The notes under the pieces: model-generated
What the model was told of the DNA's origin: nothing
Database searches by the model: none
What the model saw: the letters and a program-made list of their open reading frames with translations, nothing else
Program-made: the position numbers and the translations under genes
Assembly: GCF_963675165.1 (NCBI RefSeq)
Contig: NC_087377.1
Span: 5,828,042 to 5,892,041 of the forward strand
Reading direction: 5' to 3'
DNA length: 64,000 nucleotides
From: Halichondria panicea
Taxonomy: Eukaryota > Porifera > Demospongiae > Suberitida > Halichondriidae
Shown: positions 60,201 through 64,000 of the stretch, piece by piece
Layout of the letters: every line of letters begins with the position of its first letter
How positions within the stretch are numbered: position 1 is the first letter of the stretch

Positions 60201-60828
60201 CGCACATCTAATTGGAAGTAACTTTACAGAGAGTCTACTTGCCTCGATTTCAGGCCGCTTAAAAACACTGATTTTCCAGTGAGCTACAATCGAGGCTAGG
60301 GAGTGGCTACATTTACCTCTATTTAGAATGCGACATTAAAAAATAATTGTCAACGCAGCTGTCGCTATTTTTAGAGGTCAAAAAATTGCTGAAGCTCCAA
60401 AGTGTCGCATATTTGGAGGGTCACATTAAATCGAGGTATTACGGTATAGCTTAGATGCTCTGAGCCACTGTCTTTGAGTCTTTGAGAAAAAGCAGCTCAA
60501 AAATAGCATGTGTTCGATAGTCGGTGGTTTATATATCTGAGGCAATCATGTTCCCAGCCCAAATGGCCCATAGGCGCTGCGTTTCATACCCAAGTAATTT
60601 CTAACAGTGTATCACTTCCATGACTTCATTCTGACAGTACTAAGAGGATTAGCACTTCAGTCTAAAAACACTCACCTTTGATTTTGGGCCTGGAACAGTG
60701 GTTTTCATGTCAGGGCCAGTGTAGCTTCCATCCACACTAGCAGCAGCACCACTGTATTGTCTAGTGGTACGCAGCAGAGGCCTGGAGAGTCTAGCGAAGC
60801 GACTCATATTCAACAATCTGACAGCCAT
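45205..60828 (-). CDS. ABAT: 4-aminobutyrate aminotransferase, mitochondrial
   Basis: Fifteen minus-strand exons: 60828-60676, 58538-58509, 58275-58158, 57158-57031, 56514-56422, 55219-55154, 54338-54275, 54111-53963, 53672-53591, 53232-53177, 53105-53044, 52855-52750, 52054-51908, 45957-45846, 45323-45205 (TAA). Phases close to 495 codons; 494 residues against about 500 in mammals. A class-III PLP transaminase: transfers the amino group of GABA to 2-oxoglutarate, giving succinic semialdehyde and glutamate, in the mitochondrial matrix. The Arg/Ser-rich start fits a mitochondrial presequence. Visible landmarks: '[10 protein letters not shown]', '[10 protein letters not shown]', the iron-sulfur Cys pair in CGSC (residues 157, 160), '[11 protein letters not shown]', '[11 protein letters not shown]', 'VDEVQTG', the PLP-lysine region '[12 protein letters not shown]' (352/353) and '[12 protein letters not shown]'. 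Exon 6 has a weak donor (aag|gttctt). Intron 13 (5950 bp) contains the DIRS element. Confidence 0.96.
46438..46635 (+). repeat. DIRS left inverted terminal repeat
   Basis: 46470-46635 is an almost exact inverse of 50831-50999. The outer about 32 bp (46438-46469, starting 'aattatacttcagaatgctc') are unique to this side and recur inverted in the internal complementary region. Probably contains the element's promoter. Confidence 0.9.
46682..46798 (+). CDS. Short ORF ahead of the DIRS Gag frame
   Basis: A 38-codon frame starting [20 protein letters not shown] with stop TGA, two bases before the ATG at 46800. It may be the original Gag N-terminus put out of frame, or an upstream ORF. The character (acidic, helical) fits a Gag start. 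Confidence 0.4.
   Translation: MDPSSIPTREEAAELLRSVGIDQQQIDAILDHPMEQSP
46800..49346 (+). CDS. DIRS Gag-like region + reverse transcriptase + RNase H
   Basis: 848 codons. Residues 1-about 300 are Gag-like, charged and helical ('[19 protein letters not shown]', then '[19 protein letters not shown]', typical of YR-retroelement Gag), without a zinc knuckle. RT occupies about 400-610: '[20 protein letters not shown]', '[12 protein letters not shown]', '[13 protein letters not shown]' and the catalytic YIDD at 536-539. RNase H follows with Asp near 703 ('[10 protein letters not shown]'), 'INCLEAWAV' and Asp 760 ('[13 protein letters not shown]'). The frame stops at 49346, just as the expected downstream methyltransferase-like segment continues one frame back. 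No aspartic protease or integrase, as normal for the group. Confidence 0.9.
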   Translation: MVTGLSQRLTRLDNTGPSTEESQSSPPALPIVSGTSWADRPNDSSEMNYQDESYRYNGYWDEPEPPAALMEVSENTAALLKTAFGKAISNQERQSLRKPFPAPRVDHTKCPKLDRVLKGNISKETKDRDNMLAKAQTLFLDAVAPLSNLLESVNTGNLTPEVSANAVKTALGLLGNALANLSKERRKLVVKDLNKDASSLAEDDEILTEAAPMLFGEGFEQKLKNHVEAVRCLRKSSTNSGGSSSQFFSREPSPRELPTWGRPEQKVSKLQRRQKIPTLPEGEPVPELPTPKDPNLVRDSVKTICINARIKNQVLQKNLLSQMLNMGVSDMAIELAACKHPPAGKLRHATKNWRAITQDSWVLGAVTGFKIPFVGQPYQTQPPTTSAQTMADQAVMAAEIQSMIEKQAIQTSTPRGGFISSMFLVPKKDGGQRPVINLKRLNEFVHTEHFKMEGIHVVKDTICRGDWMVKVDLKDAYFAVPIHKDHRQYLKFQFQGTTYQFQCLPFGLSCAPWAFTKVTKPFVALLRQLGVRLVCYIDDILIMAESPETTLDQGRALIFLLENLGFIVSHKKCVLEPTQKMEFLGFMVDSTELQLSLPLAKLKKIRSEARGLSSLQHTTARKLSQFLGKLTAATKAIPLAQLFYRGLQRALNASLEDSHQDYNATLTISEEIQLELIWWEHHLQEWNGKSMMTHCPSLTIESDASKKGWGAVCSGQRTGGPWSRKEQSWHINCLEAWAVFLAVKSFARDRQGITIPLKIDNMTSVAYINNLGGTVSPNMNRIVKELWLWCLQRDIHLQAEHLAGVLNTIADEESRVMKDRSDWMLDQRVFQTIQAQTVHCPSIYLHRD
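49307..49834 (+). CDS. DIRS methyltransferase-like segment (out of frame)
   Basis: Read in the -1 frame relative to RT/RNase H. It begins '[11 protein letters not shown]', continues '[17 protein letters not shown]' and '[17 protein letters not shown]', and ends near '[11 protein letters not shown]'. The NPPW tetrad matches motif IV of N6-adenine-type methyltransferases, and this domain follows RNase H in DIRS-group elements. The frame is open from 47492, but upstream of about 49290 it is only a shadow of RT. Its C-terminus overlaps the recombinase frame. Either expressed by frameshifting near 49300-49312 or disabled by a small deletion; no canonical slippery heptamer is in register there. Confidence 0.7.
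   Translation, partial: NGPLSIDLFASRLTTQLQNFFSWKPDPEAIACDAFLQNWSTIQGRLYANPPWPLIGKALSKAIQENVSLIIVTPVWKAQPWYPVLLSHLIDFPYLISRSQDLIQPTSPQTIPEVEPQLAVWSISGNDFLTNKFLKRAQSCCWHLGDKSQPSLTTHSSTSGFAGVTKGLLIPFQDL
49372..50643 (+). CDS. DIRS tyrosine recombinase
   Basis: 423 codons as an open frame; the recognisable protein begins near residue 95 and upstream codons overlap the methyltransferase-like segment. The N-terminal SAM-like core-binding part is '[20 protein letters not shown]' to '[14 protein letters not shown]'. The catalytic part shows an Arg after 'MLLCLT', the HxxR box in '[14 protein letters not shown]', then '[20 protein letters not shown]' with the Tyr nucleophile candidates. It would insert the circular cDNA. 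Apparently intact to its stop TAG at 50641. Confidence 0.88.
   Translation: METGPRGNSLRCISSELEHHSGPLICQPSMATDREGTEQSDTRKCVADNCDPCLESTTMVPSTSIPPDRLPISNQSEPGPNPTNIPTNDTRGRTSTSRVVYLRKRFSDQQISKEGTELLLASWRQKSAKSYDSLFNKWVCWCNQRSTDPISGPISEVANFLADLFQKGYEYRSLNAYRSAISSVHTEIEGCSVGQHPLISRILKGAFNSRPPKPRYETTWDVAQVLRWMENLGPNDSLSIADLSHKLTMLLCLTRPMLSSDLAQLDLRFRRYLPEGVCFQSSGLAKQDKPGKVRTEFFFPKFDQKSIVCPVTTLKAYEKATSGVRTSDGEQKLLLAVVKPHKPIAPSSVARWLKMALQKSGVNISIFKGHSTRAASATAAVSAGIPVAEILQAADWSSEGIFQKFYYKPSRDVSFGTAVLSTE
50660..50780 (+). repeat. DIRS internal complementary region
   Basis: 50664-50699 is the inverse of the left outer end (46438-46475). 50698-about 50775 is the inverse of the right outer end (51000-51078), except for six bases ('acatgt', near 51033-51038) present only in the right end. 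Such a region templates completion of the ends during replication. The two halves overlap at 'aatta'. Confidence 0.9.
50831..51078 (+). repeat. DIRS right inverted terminal repeat
   Basis: 50831-50999 mirrors the left repeat; 51000-51078 is the right-specific extension ending '...cattctgtaatta'. The host sequence resumes at 'cagaccgcgg'. Confidence 0.9.
52235..52460. repeat. Family A-related fragment, inverted orientation
   Basis: 'cagcactgaactgctaaacc' plus 'ctcggctgg' is the inverse of the family A terminus, followed by 'gcatggaagctggctagcag' and 'ggaaggctttgagagcg', shared with 41290-41420. In an ABAT intron. Confidence 0.45.
54494..54871. mobile_element. MITE with 'taccgtatatcttctaattt' ends
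   Basis: Right end 'aaattagaagatatacggta' is the exact inverse of the left end. 378 bp in an ABAT intron, with internal 'gtgtccg' repeats. Confidence 0.8.
57507..57710. mobile_element. Truncated 'accgtatagc' MITE
   Basis: Left part 'taccgtatagcgcgaaattt' and the inner hairpin match 43588-43821, but the right end is lost at about 57700, where family A copy 4 begins. Confidence 0.7.
57715..58135. repeat. Dispersed repeat family A, copy 4
   Basis: Contains 'gttaattaaagcttcgttgt', 'cagctgaagtgatcccgtac', 'gagccatacttctctgagac' and the end 'ggagggtttgcactttagtg'. It directly abuts the truncated MITE, suggesting insertion into it. Confidence 0.6.
58788..59167. mobile_element. Nested MITEs: hairpin element inside an 'accgtatagc' element
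   Basis: The inner element 58795-58991 has 27-bp perfect inverted ends starting 'caagggcgtatgaagagaag'. It is flanked on both sides by 'atagcgg' (58788-58794 and 58992-58998), which is the terminal motif of the outer element running to 59167 ('ataacccgctatacggta'). The inner one therefore inserted into the outer one with a 7-bp target duplication. Confidence 0.8.
60100..60446. mobile_element. MITE with 'taccgtaagacctcgattta' ends
   Basis: Left 'taccgtaagacctcgattta' pairs with right 'taaatcgaggtattacggta'. 347 bp, in ABAT intron 1, interrupted near 60240-60300 by a 'gcctcgatttcaggccg' fragment. Confidence 0.8.
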
Positions 60829-60993
60829 CTTTTAATTATTAAACTACCAGCCCCACCCACTTTAGTCTAGAACACTGGGATATTATAGTGCATCTAGCGT
60901 GCACTCGATCTAGCAGAGTGCGAGCTAGACAAGTAGATCTAGATCTCTAACACAAGTACAGTCAATAGTCTAGCTAGAGCTATTTCTGTCATC
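60829..60993. promoter_or_regulatory. Bidirectional promoter region, ABAT / secreted-protein gene
   Basis: Only 165 bp separate the two divergent ATGs, so both core promoters and 5' UTRs must share this stretch. It contains the short palindromes 'tctagatc' and 'gctagac'. No TATA box is convincing for either gene. Confidence 0.6.
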
Positions 60994-63900
60994 ATGATGT
61001 CTAGATCTACATCTTCTGACGCTCTTCTCGTTTCTATAATAATTTTGTGTTGCTTTGGTGCTACCACAGGTCTAGGACTAGATGCAGCAAACTGTTCTCT
61101 TGACTGCCAAGGACTCTTTGTCTGTCAAAGTTACAATTCTACTGTTGAACCACTTTACGATGAACATCCTTGTTCTCTCAACTATTCAATTTCTAGTGGA
61201 GTATTTTCTCTATCTTTCAGGAAAGAACTTTTCGATGTCTCTGAAAGCACTGACTACATGTACACAGTGTACTCGATACAAGAACTACAAGAAACCGCTC
61301 ATCGAAATCTATCTGGCTGCAAACCTTGTGGATCTGCTACTCTCAACTCAACCACCAAGAGAACTAGATCTATCAATATTAATGAGTGTCACTGTGACAC
61401 TCCATCAGCGGAAGGGTTCGGTAGTTTCATTTACTACGACTACGGCTACCATCATATCTCAATTTTTCTCGTTGATCTTCATCACAGAGTCTACAGTAAG
61501 CCCCACTAATACTTATTTCACGATGAAACACTTGTTGAAAGTCCTCTAACCAAGTCATAGTGCACAGTTCTCCTTCACAATCATGCTAGACCACTGTCAG
61601 CTTAATTTACTGCATGATGCCATGTATCTACTACATGGGTAATATATATTAAGCTGTTTTGTAATCACAATTCTTTATACCACAGGATCACTAAGTGACT
61701 ATGCCGCTACGTCTAACTGCACTATAGATCTGTGTGGTTGTGCTTCTGATGAGAACAATTCCTCTACATCAATTTATCCTGAAGTAAGTGGCTATTAGAT
61801 GAATGCAATTATACATTATGCATATAGTGCAGTACCAAGCAGGGTTTCAGGAAAATAAAAGGAGGTTGCAAAGATGAGTAATGTGAAAGTGAAGGGGTGT
61901 GCTGTTATTTTTTCTGGGTTCCTCTTCTCTCACCTACCCTATACCAAAACAGTTATTACTTCCAATTCGAGAGTTGAAGCCATAATTATAATCATTACCC
62001 TGTACAATTTGCGGGGGAGTTTCTGGTATAATTATTTCACATGAGCCTGTCCATTCACCAACTGCATAAACTAGAGTCTATTGTGGAGCAAAAAACTTGT
62101 GTGTGAGTGAACCTGACTATAAAATTATAATACTTATGGGGTTGGGTTACACGTTTGCATGTTAATTTTAAGCCTCCCAAAAGGAAGTTTGAGGGTGCAA
62201 GTGTTATCTCAATGAATACCGATTATGCAGGCTCCCGAACAGAATGAGACCTTTTGTGGAATTGACTGCCGGTAAGATTACAGTTATGTAGGCTTGCTGC
62301 TATAATAATAGGCTTATATACGTGCATGCATAGCTATGCTCTCTTGCATCTTGTGTGGTTAATTAAATTATGAACGCACAGGGCTATTCAAAACAAGGAA
62401 GAAAATTGTTCATCTTTCTACCAAGATGTCTGCAGCGAATGGATGTAAGTTTCAGCGTATAACCTTAATTGCCTTTAATGTAAGTGCACAGTGTATGCAT
62501 GGGGATGCATGGAAATGAATGTCCGCTCATTCATGCATGCACCATTGCCTATAGTCATTATGTACATAATACTCACACCAATGAAACCAGCATAATAATT
62601 ATATGAATATGCATGCATGCTCTCATGCACAGTTTATAGAGCTAATGCTTTATTTTCTATAGAATTCACCCATACATGGATTATAATATTATAAACCACA
62701 TGGAATTCTCAAAATGTTGTTTTGAGAGTATCAACTGCTTGAACGTTTCCTTGTTTGAGACTGATTGTACTACAAATTCATCAGGACGTGATTTTACGTG
62801 CGATAGAATATGCCAACGTGGTGACCTGATTGACTCGTTTTTGGAAGATTGCCCCTTTCAGCGTTTCGACTTCTGTGTAAGTAGCATTGCAGGGATATTA
62901 GGTCTCATACTATAGCTATAGATAATAGTACATAATTTACTATGTAGCTTTATATCAAAACTTAAAACCCCTTTTATTAATTGAATACATGTAGAGAAGA
63001 GAATTAAGGGTTTGGCTGGTGGCATGCAGTAAAACGGGGCTTAATTAACCATGCAGTTACTAGGTTACTGTAGCTACGTATCTGCACCATCACATAAATC
63101 TTCTTGCAGGATCCCTATCTTCAAAATGTGCTAGATATTGACGATGTTATTTCTGAAGACGATTTCGTCTTTTTTATTGAATTCCTCGAAGAATACATTG
63201 AGAGTGTAAATCCAGAGAATATCGTGAACACTCTTGATAATCTGTTCACAAATCTCATGGATTCCAGTGAATACCTTTTGGATAATGACAATAACACTGA
63301 GGTGAGTATGGCCCCATTACACATTTACAGTTTCTCCTCGTAAGTTTGTCTCTCCTCAGAATAAAAAATTAAGTGCGTAGCAATGACGCTAGTGACTCAG
63401 TATAATTATGCATCCTGTACAAAGTAATTATGTAACAAATAAGCAGCGGAACCTCTGAATAACGGACAAATTACTTATATATACATGTACAGCTTATCCT
63501 TGGAATCTTTGAGGAACTTTTTGATGATGCCATCAATCAAAACTGGACTGATCAATTGAATTCTGCAACTGTTACTGTGAGATAAAATCCAAGTGTTAAT
63601 TGTCAGCATGTGTTAAATTTTAGGTCGCAGACAGTAAGGCGCTTTCTCAAGTGGAGTCTCTCGGAGCAGTTCTGGGCAGTAGACTCGCCAATGGAAACAG
63701 GACAAACCCGTTTAGTTTCAGTGGGACAAACATGAGTACGTGTAACAGCCATGCAATAAATTTTGAGTGCATGGCCAACTTCAAGTGGAAATTGATAGTA
63801 TAATTTGGTGCCATGTTGTTCCATTATAATTAAGCTAATTCGACAAGGACTGCATTTATATAATATACTACATACAACTTGATAATACCATTTAATTTAT

Positions 63901-64000
63901 ACACTTTCATACATGCACACAGTGCTCACGATGAACTTTCCGAGTCAAAATAGATCTTTAGATAACCAGCACAGAATCAGTATTCAAGGTTAGTTGTACT
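60994..64000 (+). CDS. Secreted or membrane receptor, possibly adhesion-GPCR-like (5' part, runs off window)
   Basis: Nine exons join in phase: 60994-61495, 61686-61783, 62231-62271, 62382-62444, 62663-62876, 63110-63301, 63493-63576, 63624-63735, 63923-63988, with the last donor at 63989 and the rest beyond the window. About 457 residues are visible. A signal peptide is clear ('LLVSIIILCCFGATTG'). Residues about 30-270 are Cys-rich with many N-glycosylation sequons. About 290-450 is helical then beta-rich ('IVNTLDNLFTNLMDSSEYLL', 'SKALSQVESLGAVLG', 'NPFSFSGTNM'), like subdomain A passing into B of a GAIN domain. That would make it an adhesion GPCR or polycystin-like protein, but no membrane helices are in view. 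The second ATG (60997) is an equal start candidate. Confidence 0.6.

Noticed and set aside
61082-61549. 155-codon ORF overlapping the first exon of the receptor-like gene
   Set aside because: The alternative frame (starting at 60994) has a signal peptide, a regular Cys pattern and in-phase downstream exons; this one has none.
1-64000. tRNA, rRNA or other structured RNA genes
   Set aside because: No cloverleaf with A/B boxes or rRNA-like stretch was seen by eye. A covariance-model scan would be decisive.

Overview
This is a eukaryotic nuclear window, most likely from an early-branching animal (probably a sponge). The spliced genes have GT-AG introns and metazoan-type proteins, gene spacing is compact, and the AT-rich non-coding DNA is full of 'ataattat' and 'tgcatgcatg' words and small inverted-repeat elements. 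The species cannot be fixed from the sequence alone.

Layout. 1-6 kb holds diverged repeats, a decayed tyrosine-recombinase retroelement (minus strand) and two copies of a long dispersed repeat. 7.4-9.5 kb holds a 166-bp tandem duplication followed by an intronless 511-residue gene with six propeller-like repeats. 10.1-12.3 kb is retroelement wreckage, including the A-tailed 3' end of a LINE-like element. 12.4-13.2 kb carries the last exons of a TAF1A-like gene, and 13.5-14.3 kb a 151-bp tandem array. 15.2-17.7 kb (minus) is a complete four-exon ELOVL6-type fatty acid elongase. 18.8-29.5 kb (plus) is a complete ten-exon UCP4-like mitochondrial carrier whose introns hold an intronless bacterial-PH-like membrane protein gene on the opposite strand, a second small minus-strand ORF and several MITEs. 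30.6-32.1 kb (minus) is an SLC38-like amino-acid transporter whose exons do not join in phase. 33.6-42.0 kb (minus) is a complete 17-exon CABIT / coiled-coil / SAM gene. 45.2-60.8 kb (minus) is a complete 15-exon 4-aminobutyrate aminotransferase (ABAT). Head-to-head with ABAT, 165 bp away, starts a secreted or membrane protein gene (plus, nine exons visible) that runs off the window.

The most striking object is a nearly intact 4.64-kb DIRS-type tyrosine-recombinase retrotransposon (46438-51078) inside ABAT intron 13, antisense to ABAT. It has terminal inverted repeats, an internal complementary region matching both outer ends, a Gag/RT/RNase H frame, an NPPW methyltransferase-like segment in another frame, and a tyrosine recombinase frame.

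Exon coordinates were derived by matching GT/AG sites, phase and family similarity recalled from knowledge. In the complete genes all phases sum to an uninterrupted frame (ELOVL6-like 331 aa, UCP4-like 327 aa, CABIT-SAM 642 aa, ABAT 494 aa). No database search was run.
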